Shown here one piece after another: positions 1 through 8,644 of a DNA stretch of 31,698 bases. Positions within the stretch are counted from its first letter, which is position 1. Each line of letters starts with the position of its first letter. The position numbers and the translations under genes were made by a program. The notes under the pieces were generated by a model, which ran no database searches, was not told the origin of the DNA, and was given only the letters and a program-made list of their open reading frames with translations. Origin of the DNA: an uncultured Bacillota bacterium (lineage in GTDB: Bacteria > Bacillota_I > Bacilli_A > RFN20 > CAG-449); NCBI GenBank assembly GCA_902493275.1, contig CABUOQ010000024.1, positions 1 through 31,698 of the forward strand, written 5' to 3'.

Positions 1-28
1 AAATGAATGGAGTCGATATATCTCCTTT

Positions 29-721
29 ATGGAGGAAGATAAAGATAAGAAGATAGTTAAGGATAATACTATCGAATCAATTAATATTGCTATTAAATAC
101 TATAAAAATAAAAAATACGATAAGGCCATTGAAATATTTAAGGAGAAGGCAAGTTTAAATGATAAGGTTGCTCAATTTTATTTAGGATATTGTTATTATA
201 ATGGCTATGGAGTTAAAAAAATTTTTTATGAAGCATTTAAATGATATAAAAATTCTGCTAAGCAAAATTATGATTTGGCACTTTATAACATAGGAATATG
301 CTATGAAAATGGTTTTGGTGTAGATACAAATTTAATTGAAGCTTATAAATATTATGATTTAGCAGTTGAACAAGGTAATGCAGACATTCAATATGAAGTG
401 GCTGTTCGTTATGAAAGTTTGAAATATTATGATAAAGCTTTCAAGTACTATAAGCTAGCTGCTAATCAGGGACATGCAAAAGCCCAGTATAAATTGGGTA
501 AATGTTATTACGATTGTCAAGGCGTAAAACAAGATTATAGAGAAGCTTTTAAATATTTTAGAGATGCAAAAATAAGCTACGATAGAAATGATATGAAATT
601 TTTATGCCGTCATAATAATGCTTGTCAACATTGTGGCGGAACTTTTGAAGGAAAATTCTTTAAGAAATGTTCTAAGTGTGGAAAAGTAAAAAATTATATA
701 TCTTTTAAACATAAGAAATAA
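29..721 (+). pseudogene. Sel1-repeat protein with C-terminal zinc ribbon, interrupted by in-frame TGA
   Basis: The reading frame encodes several Sel1-like (SLR, TPR-related) repeats, recognisable by LGYCYYNGYGV, IGICYENGFGV and LGKCYYDCQGV followed by EAFK/EAYKYY helices. Such repeats form alpha-solenoids for protein-protein contacts. A TGA at 242-244 splits the frame into 71 codons and a rest that continues in the same frame to 721. The TGA falls in the helix position where Sel1 repeats often carry Trp (EAFK-stop-YKNSA), so it may be a TGG-to-TGA nonsense change or, less likely, a read-through codon. The end carries a CxxC...CxxC zinc ribbon (ACQHCGG and KKCSKCGK). No Shine-Dalgarno sequence precedes the ATG at 29 and the frame stays open to base 2, so the true start may lie outside the window. 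The partner and role are unknown. Confidence 0.7.
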
Positions 722-742
722 TCTAATTATTAATATTTAATA

Positions 743-782
743 AAAAGGTGATTGTTTAATTTGTGCTATGATATCTCCTTTT
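743..782 (+). terminator. Possible weak terminator after the Sel1 gene
   Basis: AAAAGGTGAT (743-752) can pair with ATCTCCTTTT (773-782) with one mismatch across a 20-nt loop, followed by a mixed T-rich stretch. The loop is long and the T tract is interrupted, so this is a weak call. Confidence 0.3.
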
Positions 783-837
783 GTTTTGCTTTGATATTTC
801 ATGTCATAAGTTAATTGATATTTAAATATGATTAAGT

Positions 838-3246
838 ATGAAAATATTAAGCAAGTTAAAAATTTTTTTGAAGCAATTTAATTCTCCGTTAATTTATATT
901 TTAATTATTTCATCAGCGATTTCTTTTTATTTAAAAGAATATATTGATGCTGCGATTATTCTTGTCGTAATAATGATTAATTCAATAATTGGTTTTATCC
1001 AGGAAATACGAGCAGATGAAGCTCTTGAAGCATTGAAAAAGATGTCTTCACCCCATAGTTTAATAAAAGTAGGAGATAAGGTTGTAAAAATACTTTCAAG
1101 TGAGATAAAAGTAGGAGATATTTTAATATTGCAAGAAGGTCAAATTATTGCCGCAGATGCAGTGTTAATAAAAAGTAATGGCTTAAAAATCGATGAATCA
1201 TCATTAACTGGTGAATCAATCAGAGTTGAAAAAGAAGTTTCATCAGATGATAAAATTGGCCATGTTTTTGAATCCACAATTGTCGTTTCTGGAAATGGTG
1301 AAGCTAAAGTTATTTCAATTGGTAAAGATACTGAATTTGGTAAGATTTCAACTTTTGTTAAAGAAAAAGATGTTTTGACACCTTTGCAAATTAAATTGAA
1401 CACATTAAGCAAGATTTTAGGCATTGGTACAATAGGAGTGTGTTTAATAATATTTTTAATCTCATTATTAAGAAATGGAGAAATATATGAGATGTTGATA
1501 ACATCTATTTCTCTTGCGGTTGCTGTTATTCCGGAAGGATTAATTGCTGTGGTTACAATTACTTTATCAATCGGTGTGCAAAAATTAGTTAATGTTAATA
1601 CGATAGTGAGAAACTTGCCATCTGTTGAAACATTGGGCTCTATTTCTTTGGTTTGCTCAGATAAGACGGGAACTATCACAGAAAATAAAATGACAGTAGA
1701 AAGTATTCTGACCTTTCATAATGAGGATATATTATTAAAAGCGATGGTTTTATGTAATGATTCGACTTTAGATAATGGTGATCCTACAGAGATAGCTTTA
1801 ATTGAATATGCAAAAAAAAGAACAAATTTGATGCAAATCAATAAATCATATCCACGAATAAAAGAAATTCCTTTTTCTTCTGAAAGTAAAATGATGACCA
1901 CCATTCATTTACATCAAAATCAAAACATTACCTTTTTTAAAGGAGCATATGAAGTAATCATATCGATATGTAAATATTATTTAGATCACGATAATTTAGT
2001 TCCTTTAAATTATCAAAATCGTCAGATGATAAATAATATGGCCAGCGCTTTATATGATAAAGCTTTGAGAGTATTAGCGTTTGCTTATGAAGAAAATGAT
2101 AAAAAGGTTTTTATCGGTCTTATTGGCGAAAAAGATCCAGTTAGAGAAGGGGTAGTTTCATCAATTCAAATTTTAAAAGAAGCGGGTATTAAAACTGTAA
2201 TGATAACAGGAGATCATATTCAAACCGCGAAGGCAATAGGAGAAGAATTATCTTTGTATGAGTCAAAAGAAAATATTTGCTTAGGAGATCACATCGATGT
2301 GTTAAACGAAGATGAACTAGACAAAGTAAGTATTTTTGCTCGAGTTTCACCTTTGAATAAAATGAAAATTGTGAAAAGATTTAAAGCTTTAGGATATGTT
2401 ACGGCGATGACTGGTGATGGAGTGAATGATGCACCATCTTTAAAAGAAGCTGATGTAGGCATTGCCATGGGAAAATCAGGAACTGAAGTTGCGCGTTCAG
2501 TCAGTGATATTATTTTAACTGATGATAATTTTTCGACGATTGAAAAGGCGATAGAAACGGGAAGAATTATCTATGATAATATTAAGAAAACGGTTATCTT
2601 TTTATTAAGTTCAAATCTAGCTGAAGTATTAATAATGTTTTTATGCTTAATTTTAAATTTTCCTTTACCTTTAATAGCAATTCATATTTTATGGGTTAAT
2701 TTAATCTCAGATTCTTTACCAGCTTTAGCTTTAGGAAGTGATAAGTCGATGGAAGATGTTATGAAGCAATCTCCGCGAAAAAAAGAGAGTTCAATCTTAG
2801 ATAACGGAGGATGGAAGACAACGATTATTTATGGCTCATGCATCTGTTTAACAACCTTCTTAGGTTTTTGTCTACTACCTTTAATTGAAATCATTAAAAG
2901 TGGAAACTTTAATATTTCCACTTTATATGGTGATATTTTAAATCAATTTCAAAACGAATTTATCTTAAAAAAAGCAAGGACAATCGCTTTTACTATATTG
3001 GGAATTTCTGAATTGTTTCATATGATTGGAATGTCAGATACCAAGACTTCTATTTTTAAAATATTAAAAAAGAAAAATTATTTTATGTTCGTTGTTATAT
3101 TGATTGGAGTATTGCTACAAGTGATAGTAACTGAAATTCCATTTTTAGTTGCAACATTTAAAACTGAATCTTTAACTTTATTGGAATGGACATGGTTATT
3201 ACTTATGTCGTGTTTTCCATTAATTGTTCATGAAATAATTCGTTAA
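838..3246 (+). CDS. P2-type cation-transporting ATPase (Ca2+-ATPase-like), short N-terminus
   Basis: This is an integral membrane pump driven by ATP through an aspartyl-phosphate intermediate, most likely exporting Ca2+ or a similar divalent cation. Visible motifs are TGES (residues 124-127, actuator domain), PEGL in the fourth membrane helix (about 232), the phosphorylation motif DKTGT (Asp275), and TGDGVNDAP (about 525-533). The sixth-helix sequence NLISDSLPALALG resembles SERCA-type NLVTDGLPATALG, which points to the P2A class. At 802 residues it is shorter than usual (about 870-900). The protein starts directly at the first membrane helix pair, lacking the cytoplasmic N-terminal extension of roughly 50-60 residues. 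An in-frame TGA at 829-831 rules out an upstream start in this frame. No Shine-Dalgarno sequence precedes the ATG. Its stop codon overlaps that of the convergent downstream gene (TTAA at 3243-3246). Ion specificity is inferred. Confidence 0.9.
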   Translation: MKILSKLKIFLKQFNSPLIYILIISSAISFYLKEYIDAAIILVVIMINSIIGFIQEIRADEALEALKKMSSPHSLIKVGDKVVKILSSEIKVGDILILQEGQIIAADAVLIKSNGLKIDESSLTGESIRVEKEVSSDDKIGHVFESTIVVSGNGEAKVISIGKDTEFGKISTFVKEKDVLTPLQIKLNTLSKILGIGTIGVCLIIFLISLLRNGEIYEMLITSISLAVAVIPEGLIAVVTITLSIGVQKLVNVNTIVRNLPSVETLGSISLVCSDKTGTITENKMTVESILTFHNEDILLKAMVLCNDSTLDNGDPTEIALIEYAKKRTNLMQINKSYPRIKEIPFSSESKMMTTIHLHQNQNITFFKGAYEVIISICKYYLDHDNLVPLNYQNRQMINNMASALYDKALRVLAFAYEENDKKVFIGLIGEKDPVREGVVSSIQILKEAGIKTVMITGDHIQTAKAIGEELSLYESKENICLGDHIDVLNEDELDKVSIFARVSPLNKMKIVKRFKALGYVTAMTGDGVNDAPSLKEADVGIAMGKSGTEVARSVSDIILTDDNFSTIEKAIETGRIIYDNIKKTVIFLLSSNLAEVLIMFLCLILNFPLPLIAIHILWVNLISDSLPALALGSDKSMEDVMKQSPRKKESSILDNGGWKTTIIYGSCICLTTFLGFCLLPLIEIIKSGNFNISTLYGDILNQFQNEFILKKARTIAFTILGISELFHMIGMSDTKTSIFKILKKKNYFMFVVILIGVLLQVIVTEIPFLVATFKTESLTLLEWTWLLLMSCFPLIVHEIIR

Positions 3247-3467
3247 CGCTTATGAATATTGTTTTGTAAACTTATTTGTGAGGCATACGTTAGCATTATC
3301 TGACCGACAGATTCGATAAAGTTTCCCAAGCTATTTCCTTGATACGCAGTTAAGCCTTGGCTTAAACTAATCCCAACAATAGAAGCTAAAATTATCAATT
3401 CATTTGGACTTAATTTATTTAAAAAATTTGCATAGTTTTTAACATCTTCATCTGAAAAAGGATTCAT
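3243..3467 (-). CDS. Small hypothetical protein (possible DUF6774-like)
   Basis: A 74-residue protein, acidic at the N-terminus, with a hydrophobic central helix (ELIILASIVGISLSQGL) and a second one (IESVGQIMLTYASQ). This pattern resembles small DUF6774-type proteins found in Bacillota, but the match is from memory and weak. It lies 43 bases downstream of the large DUF4011-type gene on the same strand and probably shares its transcript. The stop codon overlaps that of the convergent P-type ATPase by four bases. No good Shine-Dalgarno sequence is visible before the ATG. Function unknown. Confidence 0.55.
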   Translation of the reverse strand: MNPFSDEDVKNYANFLNKLSPNELIILASIVGISLSQGLTAYQGNSLGNFIESVGQIMLTYASQISLQNNIHKR

Positions 3468-3510
3468 ATCAATAAACTATATGAATTAAAATATAAAAAC
3501 TTGATTGTAA

Positions 3511-6500
3511 TTATTTTACCTCTATTGGAAATGACAAAATATTATTTTTAAAAACTAGTTCTTTTGAATCAACTAAATCGTGGATGATATTTTCAATTCT
3601 AAAATATTGATGTTGGTTCATCTTAGTATAGCCTAAACACTTAAGGATTAATTTAATTGTGTAATCAATGTCAAATGATTGGTGTGAAATTAATACTTTT
3701 ACACCTTCGGCGATTTCTTCGTTAGAGATAAGAGTTAAATCACGAGTAACATCTTTTAAGGCACGTCTAAAGCAAATTTGTTGATCATTTACAAAGACAA
3801 AAAAGTTTGATACTCTAATTAATTTTTGGCTGATTAACTCATATAAACTTGGATAATAATCTTGTCCAATAATGGTCTCTAATTCGTTTTTGCTAATTGG
3901 ACAAATAAGTTTTAAATAATCTAGCAAGATATCTATTTTTTTGCGATTAGTTTGATTAGAAGATATCTTAAAAAAGGTTTGCTTTGGATCAGGATAAGAA
4001 TTAAATATAACCTCGGTTAAAGGTTTTAAGTGGGTGACTTTGTGAGTCTTAACCATATTAGAACTTTTTATAATGAAATTCTCTAATTTTTCAATTTCTT
4101 CTTTTTCATTTAAGAAGAATAAAATGGAGATAATACGATAGCTAATAAAACCATTATCCTCTAGCAGTTTATTGGAGCGATTAAAACTTTCTATCGCGCT
4201 TTCAAGAGAATAATAATTTAATTTATCGATAATTATGGCAACCGAATTAGATGAAGAAGGCATTCTAACTACGATATCGATAATGCCATTACTAATACTA
4301 ACATCTTGATTAACAAGATAATTTTTTTCTCTTAAGATTCTTATAATATGTTGCTTAAGATTTATATCTGTTTTATTACTACTTAATAAATTAATATTAT
4401 ATGAAGATGAAACATAATTTATATGCTTAAAGTTATTTAATGCGGCACATATATAACTTTCATTATGATGTTTTATTAATTTATCATCAAAGCTATCTAC
4501 AATATATTGATAATCAAAAACAATAATTTGTTGGCAATGGTAATTACTTAAAATAACTTGTTTACTTAACATATTCTCATTGCTGATAACAATATTCAAA
4601 TTGAAGTTATATCCGCTTTCACTTAATAATTCTGGAGCTTGATTAGCATGAACAAGAATTATTGGAAAATTGATTAATATGCTATTTTTTAATTTCTTTA
4701 ATATCTCTCTTAGAGTTAAAATTTTTATTTCACTTTCTGATATATCATTAAGATATGATAATTCATTAGAATGAATAGGTATGGCTTTATTATTTAAATT
4801 GATTTTAACATTGTTTTTTATGAATGCCATGATCTCTTCTAATCTTGCGGCATCAAAATCTTCATAATTTTTAAAATTCAAAGTGAAAGATTCGTTATCA
4901 AAATTATTAAATAGCGGATTATTTTTGATAATCATCGAAGCGTAATCATGATAAAGTCGTTTGAAGAACATTGGAATATAAGCATTTGAATTATCATATT
5001 TTAATAATTCATAAGCTAAATTAGGAATTATCCTATTTAGTTTTTGCTTTGTAAGATAAAAATCTAAATAATCATTGATAATTGAAAAGTTTTTGCTAGC
5101 GTCATTTATTTTGGCTGCGAGAGAGATTAATGGTATGGTGGTAAAATCAACTAAAGCTAAATCAAAATAAGGTTGTAAGCTATTAATTAAATGATAAAGA
5201 TGATTAAATGCGATTTGACATTTTTTATGTTTATCATCGAAATTAGATAAGTCTGTATCTTTTAATGACAAGATATTTTCATATGAATATTCATGACCTT
5301 GTTGATTTAAAAATTGACAATTAGTGGAAAACTTCTTTATAGTTCTAATTTGTTTTTCAATTCTTTCAATGTTATATACCCCTTCAGAATAAAATTCTTT
5401 AAATAATGGATAATTGTCATTGATAGATTTTAATTCATCCTCTAATAAATAGTATTCATGAAGTTCACTATAAAGATGTTTTAATATGGACTCATCAATT
5501 TTAACTTTAGACATGAAATATTGTTGATAAGATTTTAATATTTTCTTAGAAATTTTTTCGCTTTGTAATTGAGTTTCAAGTTTTTTTACGTCGATTAAAA
5601 ATACTTTTTCATCATATAATGAAATAATTTTGGCTCTTATTGAGGATAAGAAATAAAATTGTTTATTGTGGTAATTTAATTTATCGATTATTTCTTGATA
5701 ATTAGAAATATTAAACCATTCTTGATTTAATGAGAGTATTTCATTCAAAGATGAAAAAATGTTTAATAAGCATTTCATCTCTTTTAAATTATTTGGAATA
5801 GGGAATGAATAACTCACATGCATGTCTTCAAAACAGCGCATGGAAGGAGTGAACTCATTACTTAATTCAATCATTTTTTCTCTAATTAATTGATAGTCAT
5901 TTTGTTTTAACTTTAAACTATTAAATCCATAGAAAGGATGATCTTTATAATTGCATTTTAAATTAGTAATTGTTTTGACAAAATCATTTATGGATTTGAC
6001 ATATTCTTGAACCTTAATTTCATCGATTGATTCAATGTTAGGGATGTTAAAATCGATTAAATCAACATCGCTTAAGTTATAATATTCACTTATTGCTTTA
6101 TTGATTGAGAGGTTCAATGGTTCATTAGCTTTTCTTAAAGCATTAATTAATTTTTTATAGTTATTTTTTAAAAGATAATATCCATCAGTAGTTTCATCAA
6201 TTATTTTCGAATCTAATAATTTATTATCATATTCAAGTTTTTCTCTATTTTTTATTTTTTCAAAAAGATTAGTCTTATTAATATTGACTTTATCTAAATC
6301 TAAAAATAAATTTCCAAGATTATTTTCTTTTAAAATTTTTATGATTTGAGATTTAGATTCATCATCGCCATAAGTTATTAAAATATTTTTATTATTTAAT
6401 AAATAATTATAAAAAATATTACTTAATAAGTGCTCTTTGTTTTGGACGGAATTGGTTTTAATGATAACATTTTCGGTAGTGTTTAGGAGTTTAAAAATTT

Positions 6501-7311
6501 TATATTCTTCATTATCAAGATTTAACATTGATAGAAAATGATTATCTAGTCTTTGAGAAGATGGCTTATTGAAATTAAAAAACTCAGAATTAATATAAGA
6601 AATTGATTTTACCAATGGTAATTTTGCAATTTCTTTTTGATGATTTTCAAAATCGCGATAATTTAAATACGCTTCAAGGTTAAAATTGGTTAAGAAGCAC
6701 CCATTATTAACCGAAAAATGGTTAATTTTTACTTTTGAAGCTACGTAAGTTAAATATTCGATTAAAGAAAAATTGTTTTCAAGTGGAAATGAAAGATCTA
6801 TTCTTCTTGTGCTAATTAATAAATCTATGAGAGGATAGTTTAAATATAATTCATGATTTATATTACTGATTTGATAGACTTTATCTTTTTCGATGCATTC
6901 AATTTTTACTGGCATCAAAACTAGTGGAGCGGATTTAATAGACATTTTAGAATCATCAAAATAATCTAAGATTCCAAATGTGAGATAAATTTCATGATAT
7001 TTATCGATTAATAGATCAAGTTTTTCGTTTTGTAAATGTGAATCATCCGCGGTGTAAATTAAAGTTCTCTTCATTTGCAAATTTTCAATTTCAGCATCGT
7101 TAAGAGCTTGGGTTAAGGTTTTGTTGATTAAATCTAAATTTGCAAAACGAATTGTTCTTCCTTTTGTGAGTAAGTTAAAAATATCATCGTATTGGCGATT
7201 AGTCATCCTCAATGACAAGGAGGTGGAATAGTTGAAGCTTGTTAGATTTTTTTGATTATATTCTTCTAAAAATGACTGCTTCCATAAATTTACTTTTAAT
7301 TGATTTTCCAT
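3511..7311 (-). CDS. DUF4011/DUF3320 helicase-nuclease family protein with degenerate catalytic sites
   Basis: A 1266-residue cytoplasmic protein. The N-terminus (LWKQSFLEEYNQKNLTSFNY; later SAPLVLMPVKI) matches the DUF4011 domain that precedes an SF1 helicase in a family of DUF4011-helicase-REase(MTES_1575)-DUF3320 proteins. Around residues 282-296, where the family has GPPGTGKSQTI, this one has KTNSVQNKEHLL, though flanking sequence (SNIFYNYLLNNKNILITYG) still aligns with the post-Walker strand. Near residue 909 the DEASQ motif is replaced by SNEN, and GDPKQLPP by FDYQYIVD. The second helicase lobe is nearly absent. The nuclease-like part (about 980-1080) has IIIDKLNYYS where the family has IECDGxxYHS. 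The C-terminus keeps two winged-helix-like DUF3320 segments. The ATG at 7311 is preferred because an extended -10 (TGCTATACT) ends 13 bases upstream of it. The ORF is intact, so the protein is probably maintained as a non-enzymatic binding protein. Its role is unknown; family relatives are often in defence contexts. Confidence 0.75.
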   Translation of the reverse strand: MENQLKVNLWKQSFLEEYNQKNLTSFNYSTSLSLRMTNRQYDDIFNLLTKGRTIRFANLDLINKTLTQALNDAEIENLQMKRTLIYTADDSHLQNEKLDLLIDKYHEIYLTFGILDYFDDSKMSIKSAPLVLMPVKIECIEKDKVYQISNINHELYLNYPLIDLLISTRRIDLSFPLENNFSLIEYLTYVASKVKINHFSVNNGCFLTNFNLEAYLNYRDFENHQKEIAKLPLVKSISYINSEFFNFNKPSSQRLDNHFLSMLNLDNEEYKIFKLLNTTENVIIKTNSVQNKEHLLSNIFYNYLLNNKNILITYGDDESKSQIIKILKENNLGNLFLDLDKVNINKTNLFEKIKNREKLEYDNKLLDSKIIDETTDGYYLLKNNYKKLINALRKANEPLNLSINKAISEYYNLSDVDLIDFNIPNIESIDEIKVQEYVKSINDFVKTITNLKCNYKDHPFYGFNSLKLKQNDYQLIREKMIELSNEFTPSMRCFEDMHVSYSFPIPNNLKEMKCLLNIFSSLNEILSLNQEWFNISNYQEIIDKLNYHNKQFYFLSSIRAKIISLYDEKVFLIDVKKLETQLQSEKISKKILKSYQQYFMSKVKIDESILKHLYSELHEYYLLEDELKSINDNYPLFKEFYSEGVYNIERIEKQIRTIKKFSTNCQFLNQQGHEYSYENILSLKDTDLSNFDDKHKKCQIAFNHLYHLINSLQPYFDLALVDFTTIPLISLAAKINDASKNFSIINDYLDFYLTKQKLNRIIPNLAYELLKYDNSNAYIPMFFKRLYHDYASMIIKNNPLFNNFDNESFTLNFKNYEDFDAARLEEIMAFIKNNVKINLNNKAIPIHSNELSYLNDISESEIKILTLREILKKLKNSILINFPIILVHANQAPELLSESGYNFNLNIVISNENMLSKQVILSNYHCQQIIVFDYQYIVDSFDDKLIKHHNESYICAALNNFKHINYVSSSYNINLLSSNKTDINLKQHIIRILREKNYLVNQDVSISNGIIDIVVRMPSSSNSVAIIIDKLNYYSLESAIESFNRSNKLLEDNGFISYRIISILFFLNEKEEIEKLENFIIKSSNMVKTHKVTHLKPLTEVIFNSYPDPKQTFFKISSNQTNRKKIDILLDYLKLICPISKNELETIIGQDYYPSLYELISQKLIRVSNFFVFVNDQQICFRRALKDVTRDLTLISNEEIAEGVKVLISHQSFDIDYTIKLILKCLGYTKMNQHQYFRIENIIHDLVDSKELVFKNNILSFPIEVK

Positions 7312-7323
7312 ATTTCTTTTTTT

Positions 7324-7329
7324 AGTATA
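7324..7329 (-). promoter_or_regulatory. Extended -10 element of the DUF4011-type gene
   Basis: Read on the minus strand the sequence is TGCTATACT, an extended -10 box. The -10 hexamer ends 13 bases before the ATG at 7311, so a typical start point would leave a leader of only about 6 bases without a Shine-Dalgarno sequence. This favours the 7311 start over the in-frame ATG at 7347. Confidence 0.55.
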
Positions 7330-7439
7330 GCATATAGATTTATTCAAATCTATTATGCATTAAATTAATTTTTAAATGTTATTGAAATAATAGCATAAAT
7401 TTGTCTTTAATAAAAATTAAATTTATATTTTGATGAAAA

Positions 7440-7468
7440 TTGAAAATGCCGTTATGGTTGAATATAAT
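7440..7468 (+). promoter_or_regulatory. Sigma-A-type promoter of the RNase III gene
   Basis: TTGAAA (7440-7445) and TATAAT (7463-7468) are separated by exactly 17 bases. Transcription would begin near 7475, giving a 5' leader of about 100 bases before the ATG at 7576. Confidence 0.65.
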
Positions 7469-7575
7469 TATTATATGAAGTAGAAAATAAGACTTATGTA
7501 ATTTTACTTTTTAAACGAAAAATAATTTTACATCTATCCTATTTTATATTTCATGAATGGGGAGAGATATTTATA

Positions 7576-8544
7576 ATGGAATTATTTTTGCAAAAAGTAC
7601 AAACAAAATTAGAATATAATTTTATTAATCAAAATTTGCTTTATCAAGCTTTTATTCGCAAATCATATTATGAAGAAAACAAAGAAACATTGACGCAAAT
7701 GAGCCTTTCACATAATGAAATCTTAGAATATTTAGGTGATGCTTTTTTAAATTGTGTGATTGCAAATGAATTAGTTAAAAAGAATTCACAAATGAAAAAA
7801 GGATTAATATGCGATAAGACAGAAGGTGAATTATCTTCATTGCGCGCAGATTTAATAAAGAAAGAAACATTATCTAATGCGATAGAAAAGTTAGGATTCG
7901 AAAAATACTTATTATTAAGTGAGGGAGATAAAAAGCTCTTCGTGCAAAATGAGCAATCTGTTAAAGAGGATTTATTTGAAGCGATTATTGGGGCTGTTGG
8001 ATTAGATTGCCGGGGAAATCTTGAGACTATAACAAGAATTGTGATGAAAATGCTTGATTTTCATATAAGTGATGATGAATGTGAAGATGTTTTTTCACAA
8101 AAGCTTATATCATACGCTCAAAAGAACAAGACTTTACCACCAGAATACAAATACTTTAAAATCCAAGAAGGATTCCGCTGTGTAATAACTTTTGATGTGG
8201 TAAATTCTTCAGGATTAGTAAAATGCCAAATGTGTGAAGGAAAAGGAAATACTAATCTAAAGGCTAAAAAAGAGGCTTCGTTTAATGCTTGGAGCGTAAT
8301 TGATAAGCAAGTTAGTAAAAGTGTATTTCCAACATTTGATTTAGAAAATGCAATTAATGTTTTACAAGAATTAAATCAAAAGAAAATAATTGAAGAAATT
8401 AAATACGATTTTTCTCAAGATAAAGGCGATTGGATATGTAAGTGTTCGGTGTCTTCAAACGAAGCACTAGGTAGGGGCGTAACTAAAAAGGACTCTAAAA
8501 AATCAGCATCGTTTGAAATGTTAAATATTTTAAAACAAAAGTAG
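7576..8544 (+). CDS. Ribonuclease III with two C-terminal dsRNA-binding domains
   Basis: A predicted double-strand-specific endoribonuclease. The RNase III domain (about residues 5-160) has the signature NEILEYLGDAFL (47-58) with Glu51 and Asp55, and the second acidic motif EDLFEA (131-136) with Asp132 and Glu135, so the metal site looks intact. A first dsRBD spans about 174-243 (KLISYAQKNKTLPPEYKYF ... EGKGNTNLKAKKEASFNAW). A second dsRBD-like unit spans about 257-320 (INVLQELNQKKIIEEIKYDF ... GRGVTKKDSKKSASFEML). Standard bacterial RNase III is about 230 residues with one dsRBD, so this 322-residue form is unusual. It is not next to smc or ftsY as many rnc genes are, so it may be a second paralogue. 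It has its own promoter, a long leader and a GGGGAGAG ribosome binding site, and is divergent from the DUF4011-type gene. Confidence 0.88.
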   Translation: MELFLQKVQTKLEYNFINQNLLYQAFIRKSYYEENKETLTQMSLSHNEILEYLGDAFLNCVIANELVKKNSQMKKGLICDKTEGELSSLRADLIKKETLSNAIEKLGFEKYLLLSEGDKKLFVQNEQSVKEDLFEAIIGAVGLDCRGNLETITRIVMKMLDFHISDDECEDVFSQKLISYAQKNKTLPPEYKYFKIQEGFRCVITFDVVNSSGLVKCQMCEGKGNTNLKAKKEASFNAWSVIDKQVSKSVFPTFDLENAINVLQELNQKKIIEEIKYDFSQDKGDWICKCSVSSNEALGRGVTKKDSKKSASFEMLNILKQK

Positions 8545-8588
8545 TTTTTTAAATAGCATAAGACATAATAAATAACTATATTATTTTA

Positions 8589-8618
8589 TTGTAAAAATAA
8601 ATCTTAAAGAATTATAAT
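8589..8618 (+). promoter_or_regulatory. Promoter of the feo operon
   Basis: TTGTAA (8589-8594) and TATAAT (8613-8618) with an 18-base spacer lie just upstream of feoA. No recognisable Fur-type palindrome was seen around it. Confidence 0.55.
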
Positions 8619-8644
8619 CTATGTGAAAATTATTGGTTAAATAT

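Noticed and set aside
1140..1679. Long minus-strand open frame inside the P-type ATPase gene
   Set aside because: It lies wholly opposite a strongly conserved gene, has no ribosome binding site or recognisable domain, and is explained by codon bias of the sense gene. The same holds for antisense frames within feoB, ispF, ychF, nrnA and yunB.
8545..8644. Fur box or riboswitch before feoA
   Set aside because: The region holds a clear promoter and a short leader but no GATAAT-type inverted repeat and no room for a structured riboswitch.
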